From Bizionia sp. (lineage in GTDB: Bacteria; Bacteroidota; Bacteroidia; Flavobacteriales; Flavobacteriaceae), in assembly GCA_020631395.1 (NCBI GenBank), contig JAHDHI010000029.1:1-53057 (forward strand): DNA of 53,057 nt. The letters run 5' to 3'. A model generated the notes under the pieces. It saw nothing but the letters and a program-made list of their open reading frames with translations. It was not told the origin of the DNA and ran no database searches. The position numbers were made by a program, and so were the translations under genes. Below are positions 34,361 to 43,000 of the stretch, in pieces (position 1 is the first letter of the stretch; every line of letters begins with the position of its first letter).

Positions 34361-34402
34361 GAATTTAGAGTTATGAATAAATAGATTCATAACTCTAAAT
34401 TC
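34361..34402 (-). repeat. Perfect 18-bp stem-loop between atpA and atpG
   Basis: Bases 34361-34378 (GAATTTAGAGTTATGAAT) are exactly complementary to 34385-34402, with the loop AAATAG. A direct repeat GAGTTATGAAT also occurs at 34354-34364 and 34368-34378. No U-run follows on the minus strand, so it is not a standard terminator. It fills most of the 70-base gap between atpA and atpG and may reduce read-through or block RNA decay, adjusting the alpha:gamma ratio. Confidence 0.8.
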
Positions 34403-34410
34403 TGAACTTT

Positions 34411-35991
34411 TTATGCTTTATATTTCGCTGAAAGGTCTTTACATACAGACAACAATGTATCCGTAACCTCGTCAGTTAATTTCCCTGCTTTCAATGTTGC
34501 TAAAACATCACTATGCTTAGCATTCAAGAATTCCAAGAAATCTCTTTCAAATTCCTTTACCTTATTTACAGGAACGTCTTTCAACAAGTTTTTGGATCCT
34601 GCATAGATGATTGCAACCTGATCTTCTACCTTAAACGGTTCGTTTTGACCTTGCTTCAAGATCTCCACATTACGCTTTCCTTTTTCAATTACATTCAATG
34701 TAACTGCATCCAAATCTGATCCAAACTTGGCAAACGCTTCCAATTCACGATACTGTGCTTGATCCAGCTTCAACGTTCCAGATACTTTTTTCATTGATTT
34801 AATCTGTGCATTACCACCAACACGAGATACGGAAATACCTACGTTAATTGCTGGACGCACACCAGAGTTGAATAAATCTCCATCCAAGAAAATTTGTCCA
34901 TCTGTAATAGAAATTACGTTTGTTGGGATATATGCGGAAACGTCACCTGCTTGTGTTTCAATAATTGGCAATGCCGTTAAAGAACCTCCTCCTTTTACAA
35001 TTGGTTTCAATGAATCTGGAAGATCGTTCATTTCTTTTGCAATAGCATCGTTGTTGATGATTTTTGCAGAACGCTCCAATAATCTTGAGTGCAAATAAAA
35101 TACATCCCCAGGATATGCTTCACGTCCTGGTGGACGTCTTAACAATAAAGATACCTCACGGTAAGCAACTGCTTGCTTTGACAAATCATCAAATACAATC
35201 AATGCCGGTCTACCAGTATCTCTAAAATATTCTCCAATAGATGCTCCTGTCATTGGTGCATAAACTTGCATTGCAGCAGGGTCTGATGCATTTGCAGCTA
35301 CTATGGTAGTATATGCCAAAGCTCCTTTTTCTTCTAAGGTCTTAGCAATTAATGCTACTGTTGATGCTTTTTGTCCAACTGCAACGTATATACAATATAC
35401 AGGCTCACCTGCATCGTAAAATTCTTTTTGATTTAAGATCGCATCGATACAAACCGCAGTTTTACCTGTTTGTCTGTCACCAATCACCAACTCACGTTGT
35501 CCTCTACCTACTGGGATCATCGCATCAATTGCCTTGATTCCTGTTTGCAATGGTTCTGTTACCGGCTCTCTGTAAATAACCCCAGGTGCTTTACGCTCCA
35601 AAGGCATCTCATAAGTATCACCTGTGATAGGCCCTTTACCATCGATAGGATTCCCTAAAGTATCCACAACACGTCCAACAATACCTTCACCTACTTTAAT
35701 AGATGCGATACGAGACGTACGCTTTACCGTAGACCCTTCTCTTACTCCTACTGAAGTTCCCAATAATACGATACCTACGTTATCTTCTTCTAGGTTAAGT
35801 ACAATTCCTTCTGCACCTCCTTCGAATTCCACTAATTCTCCGTATTGAGCGTTAGCTAATCCGTAAGCACGTACAATACCATCACCTACAGTTAATACTG
35901 TTCCAACTTCATCCAATGAGGCACTTGCTTCAAAACCTGAAAGTTGTTGTTTTAAGATTGCTGATACTTCAGCTGGTTTTACTTCTGCCAT
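34411..35991 (-). CDS. atpA: ATP synthase alpha subunit
   Basis: This is the non-catalytic nucleotide-binding subunit of the F1 head. The P-loop GDRQTGKT and the Walker B-like [17 protein letters not shown] are intact, and [24 protein letters not shown] is the classic signature. The N-terminal region ([20 protein letters not shown]) contacts the delta subunit. The length of 526 is normal. It lies 30 bases after atpH in the operon. Confidence 0.98.
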   Translation of the reverse strand: MAEVKPAEVSAILKQQLSGFEASASLDEVGTVLTVGDGIVRAYGLANAQYGELVEFEGGAEGIVLNLEEDNVGIVLLGTSVGVREGSTVKRTSRIASIKVGEGIVGRVVDTLGNPIDGKGPITGDTYEMPLERKAPGVIYREPVTEPLQTGIKAIDAMIPVGRGQRELVIGDRQTGKTAVCIDAILNQKEFYDAGEPVYCIYVAVGQKASTVALIAKTLEEKGALAYTTIVAANASDPAAMQVYAPMTGASIGEYFRDTGRPALIVFDDLSKQAVAYREVSLLLRRPPGREAYPGDVFYLHSRLLERSAKIINNDAIAKEMNDLPDSLKPIVKGGGSLTALPIIETQAGDVSAYIPTNVISITDGQIFLDGDLFNSGVRPAINVGISVSRVGGNAQIKSMKKVSGTLKLDQAQYRELEAFAKFGSDLDAVTLNVIEKGKRNVEILKQGQNEPFKVEDQVAIIYAGSKNLLKDVPVNKVKEFERDFLEFLNAKHSDVLATLKAGKLTDEVTDTLLSVCKDLSAKYKA

Positions 35992-36020
35992 CTTATTATT
36001 TATTTAGATATAAATATATC

Positions 36021-36557
36021 TTAGTTTAATGTAAATTCTCTTTTTAATTTGCTTAGTTGATTTGCAATACTTGCGTTGTATTGTATATCTCCTACGCGCA
36101 AGATGAAACCACCCAAGATGTCTTCATCTATGATGTTTTCCACCTCGACTTCTTTGCCTGTAAGCTCTTTGACTTTCGCCAAGACCTTTACTTTCAAATC
36201 GTCCGTTAATGGCAAAGCAGTCGTTACCGTGGCAACTTCAGTTCCTCTTTGCTCGTCGTATAATTTTGTATATTCTAAAGCTACATTCTCCAATAATGCA
36301 ATACGCTTGTTAGTAATCAATACATCTATAGTATTAACCGTTAATGCATTTACATCTTTAAAAATCTCTAACAACGATGCTTTTTTTATTGAAGGACTTA
36401 CCACAGGACTATTAAGCATATCGCTTAAATCTTTACTTTCTGCAATGGTGTTAGCCATTAACTTCATATCATTATTAACAACCACAGTTGCATTTTGATC
36501 TGATGCTAAGCTTAACACTGCTTTTGCGTAACGTATTGCTGCTCTTGACCCTGACAT
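36021..36557 (-). CDS. atpH: ATP synthase delta subunit
   Basis: The delta subunit joins the stator stalk (b) to the top of the alpha/beta head. The N-terminal helical bundle has SRAAIRYAKAVLSLA, and the C-terminal segment carries LKVKVLAKVKELTGKEVEVE, then DEDILGGFILRVGDIQYNAS, the family signature. The length of 178 residues is normal. It stands five bases after atpF and 30 bases before atpA, so it is tightly within the operon. Confidence 0.95.
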   Translation of the reverse strand: MSGSRAAIRYAKAVLSLASDQNATVVVNNDMKLMANTIAESKDLSDMLNSPVVSPSIKKASLLEIFKDVNALTVNTIDVLITNKRIALLENVALEYTKLYDEQRGTEVATVTTALPLTDDLKVKVLAKVKELTGKEVEVENIIDEDILGGFILRVGDIQYNASIANQLSKLKREFTLN

Positions 36558-36562
36558 ATTAA

Positions 36563-37063
36563 TTAGTTAAGTGTTGCTTCCCCTAATAAAGACTCTACTA
36601 AAGCTAATTGCTTGTCTTTGTTAGATAATTCTTGACGTACTACCTTTTCTGCAATCTCTACAGATAATCCTGCTACGTGACTTTTAAGTTCTGCCATTGC
36701 AGATTTCTTTTCACTTTCTATGGCAGCTTGTGCTTGAGATATCATTGCGTTTGCTTGTGTCTGAGCTTCAGTCTTGGCATCTTCAATCATTTTATTTTTG
36801 ATTTCTCTAGCATCCTTAAGCATAGATTCACGTTCAGCACGTGCTTCATTTAATAACTTTTCGTTATCTGCTTGAAGGTTTTGCATTTCCAATTTTGCAT
36901 TTTCAGCAGCATCTAATGCATTTTGGATTCCTTCTTCTCTTTCATTTAATGAATTTAAGATAGGCTTCCACGCAAACTTTATCATTAAAGCTATTAATGC
37001 TAATAATAATATTGTAGAGACTACAAATAATCCTGGTGAAAAGTCATTTAATAATTTATCCAT
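36563..37063 (-). CDS. atpF: ATP synthase subunit b
   Basis: Subunit b is the stator stalk. One N-terminal membrane helix (PGLFVVSTILLLALIALMIKF in form, about residues 10-30) is followed by WKPILNSLNERE and a long charged helix through most of the protein. The length of 166 is normal. The pattern matches the family throughout, with no second b' gene nearby. An AT-rich stem-loop lies upstream between it and atpE. Confidence 0.95.
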   Translation of the reverse strand: MDKLLNDFSPGLFVVSTILLLALIALMIKFAWKPILNSLNEREEGIQNALDAAENAKLEMQNLQADNEKLLNEARAERESMLKDAREIKNKMIEDAKTEAQTQANAMISQAQAAIESEKKSAMAELKSHVAGLSVEIAEKVVRQELSNKDKQLALVESLLGEATLN

Positions 37064-37097
37064 TTCTAAATGTGTTTATTTTTTTCTGTTTAATTTG

Positions 37098-37139
37098 AAA
37101 AACACAACCTGCAACCAACCGTTACAGATTTGTGTTTTT
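37098..37139 (-). repeat. Intercistronic stem-loop between atpE and atpF
   Basis: AAAAACACAA (37098-37107) pairs perfectly with TTGTGTTTTT (37130-37139) around a 22-base loop. On the minus strand the right arm ends in U residues, so it resembles a weak terminator or a 3' stabiliser. It follows atpE, whose product is needed in many copies per complex. Confidence 0.6.
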
Positions 37140-37154
37140 AGATTTGTTCGATTC

Positions 37155-37361
<207 letters not shown>

Positions 37362-37376
37362 TTAAACAAATGTGTA

Positions 37377-38492
37377 TTAATGATGTTCGTGTTCTGCCAC
37401 TGCCATACCTATAAATAATGCTGAAAGCATTGTAAATATATAAGCCTGTAAGAAAGCTACTAAAACCTCAATTAATGTTATAAAAAATGATAATACTAAC
37501 GACAATCCTGTTGCACCAACCACACCAAGTGATTCTTTTAATGTGAACATAATTGCTATTAAACTCATTACCACAATATGACCTGCTGAAATGTTTGCGA
37601 ACAAACGTACTAATAATGAAAATGGCTTGATTACTAATGCCCCAGCTAATTCAATGATTGCCAAAACTGGACGAATTAAAACTGGTACACCTGGCATCCA
37701 CAAAATGTGCATCCAATACTCTTTATTACCACTTACCGTGTATATTATCAAAGTAAATATAGCCAAACAAGCTGTTACTGCTAACTGCCCTGTTACATTA
37801 AAACCTAAAGGTGTTAAGCCAGCTAAGTTTAAAAACCATATAAAAAAGAATACTGTTAATAGGTACCCTGTAAACCTTCTATAATGCTTTTCTCCAATGT
37901 TTGGTCTTGCAATCTCATCTCTTACGTATAACACAAGAGGTTCTAATACACGTGCAAAACCTGTTGGTATTTGTTTCTTTTTATATTGTCTTGCTAAACC
38001 AGAAAACCAGAATAACATTAATAGACCAATGAATAAAACACCTACAACACTTTTAGTAATTGAGAAATCCAAAACCTTATGTGCGTTTATTGGATGATGG
38101 GTTGCATCTTCTTCTATTTTTGTAGCACCTGAATCTAGCTCGTATATTTTAGAGTGCATTTTCGCGAATTTCATTCCGTTTTTCTCAACAATCACGTGAC
38201 CATCATCATTATGGTGAAATTCTGAAGACATAAACGTTATTAAACCATTGCTTGTCCATAAAATAATTGGTAATGGAAAACCAAAATGCTTACGTTCACC
38301 TGTATCACTCGTGTATGAAAACAACGAAAAATCATGAGAATCTTGAATGTGGTGTAAAATATAATCTTCAACTTCCTTTTTTGTATCTACTTGACCACCA
38401 TCATTAGTAGAATTTACAGCCATTGCAAAGTTGCTTGCAAAAAGTATAGAGATAAGGACGAAAAATTTAAAAGTTTGTTGAGCTACCTTCAT
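37377..38492 (-). CDS. atpB: ATP synthase subunit a with phylum-specific N-terminal extension
   Basis: Subunit a forms the proton half-channels against the c-ring. The C-terminal 220 residues hold the five membrane helices, with the essential arginine in LLVRLFANISAGHIVVMSL and ITLIEVLVAFLQAYIFTML near the end. Residues 1-24 look like a cleavable signal peptide (ending FAMA), and residues 25-150 form an extra periplasmic domain with IQDSHDFSLFSYTS. This extension is typical of Bacteroidota; the 371-residue length is long compared with other phyla. A strong promoter lies just upstream. Confidence 0.95.
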   Translation of the reverse strand: MKVAQQTFKFFVLISILFASNFAMAVNSTNDGGQVDTKKEVEDYILHHIQDSHDFSLFSYTSDTGERKHFGFPLPIILWTSNGLITFMSSEFHHNDDGHVIVEKNGMKFAKMHSKIYELDSGATKIEEDATHHPINAHKVLDFSITKSVVGVLFIGLLMLFWFSGLARQYKKKQIPTGFARVLEPLVLYVRDEIARPNIGEKHYRRFTGYLLTVFFFIWFLNLAGLTPLGFNVTGQLAVTACLAIFTLIIYTVSGNKEYWMHILWMPGVPVLIRPVLAIIELAGALVIKPFSLLVRLFANISAGHIVVMSLIAIMFTLKESLGVVGATGLSLVLSFFITLIEVLVAFLQAYIFTMLSALFIGMAVAEHEHH

Positions 38493-38531
38493 TGTTATAA
38501 AATCAAAAAAACTGTGTTTTTAAATTCCGTG

Positions 38532-38560
38532 CAAAAGTACGGAAATAAATGAAAAAACAA
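38532..38560 (-). promoter_or_regulatory. Strong promoter for the atpB-E-F-H-A-G genes
   Basis: On the minus strand TTG (38560-38558) is followed after 18 bases by TACTTTTG (38539-38532), a perfect TAnnTTTG match. The leader to the atpB ATG would be about 35 bases. It resembles the trhO promoter closely, so the subunit genes can be transcribed apart from porW and bactofilin. A short inverted repeat (TTCCGT with ACGGAA) surrounds the -7 box. Confidence 0.7.
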
Positions 38561-38587
38561 TTATTTTTTTATAATTATTGACTCGCT

Positions 38588-38974
38588 CTATTTGCGGTTT
38601 AAAATTCTTGCTATAAAATAGACTTCGGCAATCAAAAAAATAAAGACAGGAATAAGTAAATTCAGACTTTCTACTCTGGTTATCAACTGAATGCTTAAAA
38701 TTGATTTATAGAAAGCTGCACTAAAGACCATCACTTTAAAAAAAAGCGTTCCCATATATATAAAACCTAATTGTGTTTGAAATCTTGATACTCTCGATAA
38801 TATTTCAAAAATAATGCAGATTGAAAGGGAAATCGAAAAATGGAACACATATACAGGGAATATATCGAATCTTAAATCTAGAGATAATATTTTTGTAAAA
38901 TAGTTATGTGCAAAAAAAGAAATACTAGCTAGCAACACAAAACTAGTACTATAGGTGACTATATTTTTAATCAT
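38588..38974 (-). CDS. DUF6168-like membrane protein beside the ATP synthase genes
   Basis: The 128-residue protein has four hydrophobic helices (for example YSTSFVLLASISFFAHNYF and VYVFHFSISLSICIIFEIL) and no obvious catalytic residues. Its size and position, between atpZ and atpB, recall the flavobacterial family DUF6168; that name is from memory and not checked. It occupies the place of atpI in other bacteria and could help c-ring assembly or ion supply, which is inference. Its start overlaps the end of atpZ by eight bases. Confidence 0.75.
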   Translation of the reverse strand: MIKNIVTYSTSFVLLASISFFAHNYFTKILSLDLRFDIFPVYVFHFSISLSICIIFEILSRVSRFQTQLGFIYMGTLFFKVMVFSAAFYKSILSIQLITRVESLNLLIPVFIFLIAEVYFIARILNRK

Positions 38975-39188
38975 TGTCTTTAGATATTTTCAAGACTTGA
39001 CTTATCACCAAATACATTGCAATGAATACTGCAAAAAGTGTAATTATGTTTTCCCAAATTTCAAGATTGTATTTTTTATCCAGCCAAGTACCTAAAATAT
39101 TCCCTAAGTAAATCGTTCCTCCCATTTGGAAAGCCACTGATGTAAACCTAAGGTAAGGACTAGGCTGTTTTTTTGGTTTTTGGTCCAC
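38967..39188 (-). CDS. atpZ: AtpZ/AtpI-family membrane protein
   Basis: This 73-residue protein has two membrane helices (FTSVAFQMGGTIYLGNILG, then ITLFAVFIAMYLVISQVL) separated by TWLDKKYNLEIWE, as in AtpZ, which in other bacteria works with AtpI in ATP synthase assembly or in magnesium/calcium transport. The start overlaps the end of the bactofilin gene by 29 bases, so the two are translated from one message. It precedes the DUF6168-like gene and atpB. Confidence 0.85.
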   Translation of the reverse strand: MDQKPKKQPSPYLRFTSVAFQMGGTIYLGNILGTWLDKKYNLEIWENIITLFAVFIAMYLVISQVLKISKDND

Positions 39189-39561
39189 CTTGTAGTTCTT
39201 TTATCGCCGTTTTCATAACGCAAGTCACATTGAATATTGCTCCTGGCTCCACAGCCAACTTTTGCGCTATTACTTCTCCTTCTATTTGCGCAGAAGCCTT
39301 TAGAGTCAATGTTTCCGTAAGATTCAACTTACCAGAGAACTTCCCTTCAAAATAGGCATTGGCACTTTCTAAGGTCCCTATGATTTCTCCTGTTTTTCCA
39401 ACAACGACCTTTCCAGGGGTTTTTACGTTTCCCTCTATCGTACCATCTATTCTTAAATCTCCTTCACTAGAAAAGTCACCTATAATCTTTGTTCCTTTTG
39501 CTATTTTATTTTGAATGGATGTTCCATCTTGTTGTTTGTCTTTTTTGCTATCAGAAAACAT
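39160..39561 (-). CDS. Bactofilin
   Basis: Bactofilins are small cytoskeletal proteins that polymerise without nucleotides. The central right-handed beta-helix shows the repeated pattern GTKIIGDFSSEGDLRIDGTI, EGNVKTPGKVVVGKTGEIIG, AYFEGKFSGKLNLTETLTLK. Short basic and polar tails flank it. The length of 133 residues is usual. It lies 24 bases after porW and overlaps atpZ, placing it between a type IX secretion gene and the ATP synthase genes, an order seen in other Flavobacteriaceae. Confidence 0.93.
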   Translation of the reverse strand: MFSDSKKDKQQDGTSIQNKIAKGTKIIGDFSSEGDLRIDGTIEGNVKTPGKVVVGKTGEIIGTLESANAYFEGKFSGKLNLTETLTLKASAQIEGEVIAQKLAVEPGAIFNVTCVMKTAIKELQGGPKTKKTA

Positions 39562-39585
39562 ATTGTTATTGATTTGGGGTTATTG

Positions 39586-42144
39586 CTATTGATTGGTCAA
39601 ATACATTTCTAGGTTCTTGTGAATTTGCACGACTCTATAGTTTTGTGAGGAAATGGCAAACGACGACCTTGTCACCTTGTAACCGTCTCCTTCTTCTAAT
39701 ATTTCCGAGAAACCTTTGGCTCCATCTATGCTTTTCAAGCCGTGTACGACTACAAAAGTAGTGTTTTCATCGTACAAATCCACAGATGTCGTCAAATCAT
39801 AATACCTTACTTTTCCCAAGGCTTCGTTCATTGTCTTTACAAAGTCTTCTATTTCTCCTTTTTCCGAATTTGCAAATTGATAGATAACCTTGAAGTTTTT
39901 TTCTTCTGCATCGTCTCTAAACTCTGAATTTGAAATGGTCTTGAAAGCCTTGTCTATTATTGCTTGCGCTTGTACTCCTTCGGGAGTGTTCGCATAATTG
40001 ACGGCAATGTCATTTATGGCCTTGCTATAGACTTCGAACCCATATAAGCGACCAGATGCCGTAGCTTTCAACAACTCGAACTTTGGAACGATGGCATCGC
40101 CTTCGAATGCATTGATGTAATTTTCAGATTTACTGATGACCTCAGAGAACTTCTGTTCTTCAAACAACCTGTAAGTGTTCTCATAAACACTTACTGGGCT
40201 ATTTTCGTCTTTATCTGCAACCGATTCCGGATTACTTAGAATTTGAGCATAGCGCGAATCCGGGTAGTTGGCTATGATGTCGCCTTTGGCTATTGAAGCT
40301 TCATCTCCCTCTCCCAATAGTTCGTATATCTTGTACAAGTTGTATTTGGAGGGCAACACCAAACGCTCTTCCGGGTTGCTTTTTAGCAATTCTAAAAATT
40401 TCCCTTTGGATAGCTCGTATTCCTTAAATTTCTCCTTGTAGATCAAACCTAGTTGATAGTATGCGTAATTCCTATCCTTGGCTATGCTGTCTATAGCCTT
40501 TTCCTCTGTTGGAATCTTTGTCAAATAAAATTCTGGATTGAACAACTCGTTGTCTGCTTCCAAATCAATTGCTTCTCCTCCAGAAGTCACCCCTCCTCCT
40601 ATTGTACTTTTGCTATCAGACCATCTCCATCCATCTTTCAACTCCCTGTCTCCCCAAATTCTTGAAAACTCATTTTTACCGTATGCAACAGTCGAAGGAT
40701 TGTAGAAATAAAATGTGGATTCTGCATTTGGCGTTCCTCCCTTTGGTTTCACAATGTTTCCAAGATTCGAGTTGCCACGGGTGTTTGCAGCAAGTCCTTT
40801 TTTCTGCTCTTCTATGGCTAGTCTTTCCTTCTCTGCTTCTGCCTTTGCTTTGAGTTTGCTCGTGTATTCCTCGAAATAGCTCAACCTTTCCGTTTCCGAC
40901 ATTGAAACCAAATTTAAAATGCTGTCATTCACCTCGGCTATGTCTTCATAATAGATAACGTCATCCAAATTTTCCCTTTTTCGTTTTATGACCCTAAAAG
41001 GCTTGCTATCCCTGACCATGTTGTTCATCGTACTATCAAAATATGCTCCTGCATTCTTATATTCGTTTGCATCGAAATGCATATCTCCCAGGGTTTCATA
41101 ATTTTTAGCAACCAATATCTTGTCCTTGGATTGTGTTTTTATCGACTTGTTGTAGTAGGCCATTGCCAAGGAGTCGTTATTGCTTTCCAAATGATATTCT
41201 CCTATTTGATGGTAAATCTTGTCTAAGAAAGGTCTGTTTTCCCTGTCTTCTTCCAATTTTGTCAAATATTCCAAAAAAGCAATTTTATCTCCTTTTTCAT
41301 AATCGAAGTTCTTTGCTTTTTCCACATGTGCTCCAATGAGGTATTTGCGTGGTATCTTTCGGTTTAGGTCAATGACGTTGTCAAAGGCTATGTTCGCACT
41401 GTCCTTATCGTTCAAGGCATTGTAAAGTTGCCCTTGTATGAAACGATAACGCCCTTCTTCATTGCGTCTTTTGGTTGCATTTGCCGCAATGTCTATTTGT
41501 GTCAATGCGCTATCCAAAGCCTCAATGTTTATGTAGGCCTGCGCCAATATCGATGTTGCATCTGCCAAATCTTGACCTTCGATTTCTTCTTGGTCCAACA
41601 AGCGTTTTAGATTTTTTATGGCCAATTCGTCATTTTCCAAACGAATGTTGGTCTTTTCCCTCCAAACCTTTGCTTGGTTTATATTGCTACTTGCCGGGTA
41701 TTTATAAAGAATGTAATTGAATGCCTCCAAAGCTGGCACGAAGCGTTGATCGAAGTAACGTGCTTTACCCAACAACAAATAGGCTTCATCTATTTGGGGA
41801 TTCTTTTCCTTGCCTTGAATGTTCATCCCGTGTCTTTGGACTGCTTTCACTGCTTTCTCCTCTGCCCTGGTAAAGTTCTCATTTTTGGATTGACCTGGCA
41901 AAATCGCATCTTCATCAACTTGCATCCGCTCTACCGGCAAAATCTCCCAATAGTTGTCTTGATAGGAATCGTTGAGACTCGTCCTCCCTTTCTCCAAGGC
42001 TTCGTAACCATTGAACAAGGTATTGTACTCTGCGGTTACCGCATGAAAGTTTCTACTAATGAAATTGTCCTTTTTACGAGAACAACTTGTAATGATCAAA
42101 GCAGAGACTGCTACGAATAATATTGGTTTCAGTGCTATTTTCAA
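39586..42144 (-). CDS. porW: Type IX secretion/gliding lipoprotein PorW (SprE)
   Basis: PorW/SprE is an outer-membrane-associated lipoprotein needed for type IX secretion and gliding. The signal peptide ends in IITSC (Cys21), and the mature start SRKKDNFISRNFHAVTAEYN with NTLFNGYEALEKG is the family hallmark. Tetratricopeptide repeats fill about residues 110-370 (DEAYLLLGKARYFDQRFVP, ATSILAQAYINIEALDSAL); a charged helix (EEYTSKLKAKAEAEKERLA) and a second repeat region follow. The length of 852 agrees with SprE. It is the first gene of the run into bactofilin and the ATP synthase genes. Confidence 0.93.
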   Translation of the reverse strand: MKIALKPILFVAVSALIITSCSRKKDNFISRNFHAVTAEYNTLFNGYEALEKGRTSLNDSYQDNYWEILPVERMQVDEDAILPGQSKNENFTRAEEKAVKAVQRHGMNIQGKEKNPQIDEAYLLLGKARYFDQRFVPALEAFNYILYKYPASSNINQAKVWREKTNIRLENDELAIKNLKRLLDQEEIEGQDLADATSILAQAYINIEALDSALTQIDIAANATKRRNEEGRYRFIQGQLYNALNDKDSANIAFDNVIDLNRKIPRKYLIGAHVEKAKNFDYEKGDKIAFLEYLTKLEEDRENRPFLDKIYHQIGEYHLESNNDSLAMAYYNKSIKTQSKDKILVAKNYETLGDMHFDANEYKNAGAYFDSTMNNMVRDSKPFRVIKRKRENLDDVIYYEDIAEVNDSILNLVSMSETERLSYFEEYTSKLKAKAEAEKERLAIEEQKKGLAANTRGNSNLGNIVKPKGGTPNAESTFYFYNPSTVAYGKNEFSRIWGDRELKDGWRWSDSKSTIGGGVTSGGEAIDLEADNELFNPEFYLTKIPTEEKAIDSIAKDRNYAYYQLGLIYKEKFKEYELSKGKFLELLKSNPEERLVLPSKYNLYKIYELLGEGDEASIAKGDIIANYPDSRYAQILSNPESVADKDENSPVSVYENTYRLFEEQKFSEVISKSENYINAFEGDAIVPKFELLKATASGRLYGFEVYSKAINDIAVNYANTPEGVQAQAIIDKAFKTISNSEFRDDAEEKNFKVIYQFANSEKGEIEDFVKTMNEALGKVRYYDLTTSVDLYDENTTFVVVHGLKSIDGAKGFSEILEEGDGYKVTRSSFAISSQNYRVVQIHKNLEMYLTNQ

Positions 42145-42178
42145 CGTTGTTGTATTTAGTCTAATACATAACTTTAAA

Positions 42179-42210
42179 CTTATGCGAATATTATATATTT
42201 ATTGCATAAG
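42179..42210. repeat. Inverted repeat upstream of porW
   Basis: CTTATGC (42179-42185) and GCATAAG (42204-42210) form a 7-bp perfect stem that extends imperfectly into an AT-rich loop. It lies about 35 bases upstream of the porW start codon, in the 125-base gap to the ABC transporter genes, and could be an operator. Confidence 0.4.
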
Positions 42211-42269
42211 CACGTAAAAATAAGCATCTTTTTCAGTTTATACCAATTAAACTGGAAAATTGAAGTGTT

Positions 42270-42977
42270 TTATACTTCTGCTACCTTGGAGAAATGGGCT
42301 TCCAATTCTTTCAAAGTAGCCTCGCTGGTTTTAAGGTCTTTGATGACTTCTCCCTTTTCCAATACCACGATACGCTCACAAACATCCGTCACGTGCAATA
42401 GGTCATGACTTGATATCAAAACGGTCACACCTTTCTTTTCGGCCAAATCCTTGACGATTCCCTTAAGTCTAATTTGTGTCGTCGGATCCAAATTTGCAAA
42501 TGGTTCATCCAAGATGATGACTTCTGGCTCTCCTATCAATGCAGCCACAATACCTGCTTTTTTCTGGTTCCCCTTGCTTAAGTCCCTCAGGTATTTTTTC
42601 TGATCAAGTATTTCTCCATGGAAAAAATCTTCAAATTGAGATAAAAGTGCATCTACATCGCTGGCTTTTTGTCCTCTTAGCTCTCCTATGAAATAAAAAT
42701 ATTCCTCTGCCGTCAAATACCCAATCAAAAAGCTTTCATCTATGAATGAAGATGTAAATGGTTTCCAGTTTTCACTTTCATGAACCATGACTCCATTGTT
42801 TTCAATATGACCGGTTGTTGGCTGTATCAAATCCAACAACAAGCTAAAATACGTTGTTTTACCTGCTCCGTTATTCCCCACCAATCCAAAACTTTGGCCT
42901 TTTGGTATTTCCAGATTTTCAATATTCAAAACCGTGGACTCGTTATATTTCTTTGAAAGATTCGATGTTGTTATCAT
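42270..42977 (-). CDS. ABC transporter ATP-binding protein
   Basis: The 235-residue protein has Walker A (GLVGNNGAGKTT, about 32-43), the ABC signature LSKGNQKK and Walker B VIILDEPFANLD, followed by the switch histidine in LISSHDL. It energises an exporter. The adjacent gene 23 bases upstream encodes the DUF5687 membrane subunit, so the pair should form one heteromeric transporter. The substrate is unknown; such pairs in flavobacteria are distinct from the gliding GldA/GldF/GldG system. Confidence 0.93.
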   Translation of the reverse strand: MITTSNLSKKYNESTVLNIENLEIPKGQSFGLVGNNGAGKTTYFSLLLDLIQPTTGHIENNGVMVHESENWKPFTSSFIDESFLIGYLTAEEYFYFIGELRGQKASDVDALLSQFEDFFHGEILDQKKYLRDLSKGNQKKAGIVAALIGEPEVIILDEPFANLDPTTQIRLKGIVKDLAEKKGVTVLISSHDLLHVTDVCERIVVLEKGEVIKDLKTSEATLKELEAHFSKVAEV

Positions 42978-43000
42978 TGTCTTGTTATTTAATTTTTTTG

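Noticed and set aside
36076-36498. A 140-codon plus-strand frame within atpH
   Set aside because: It is antisense to atpH, which has the complete delta-subunit signature and operon position.
41674-42120. A 148-codon plus-strand frame within porW
   Set aside because: It is antisense to the conserved N-terminal part of PorW and shows no domain or signal peptide.
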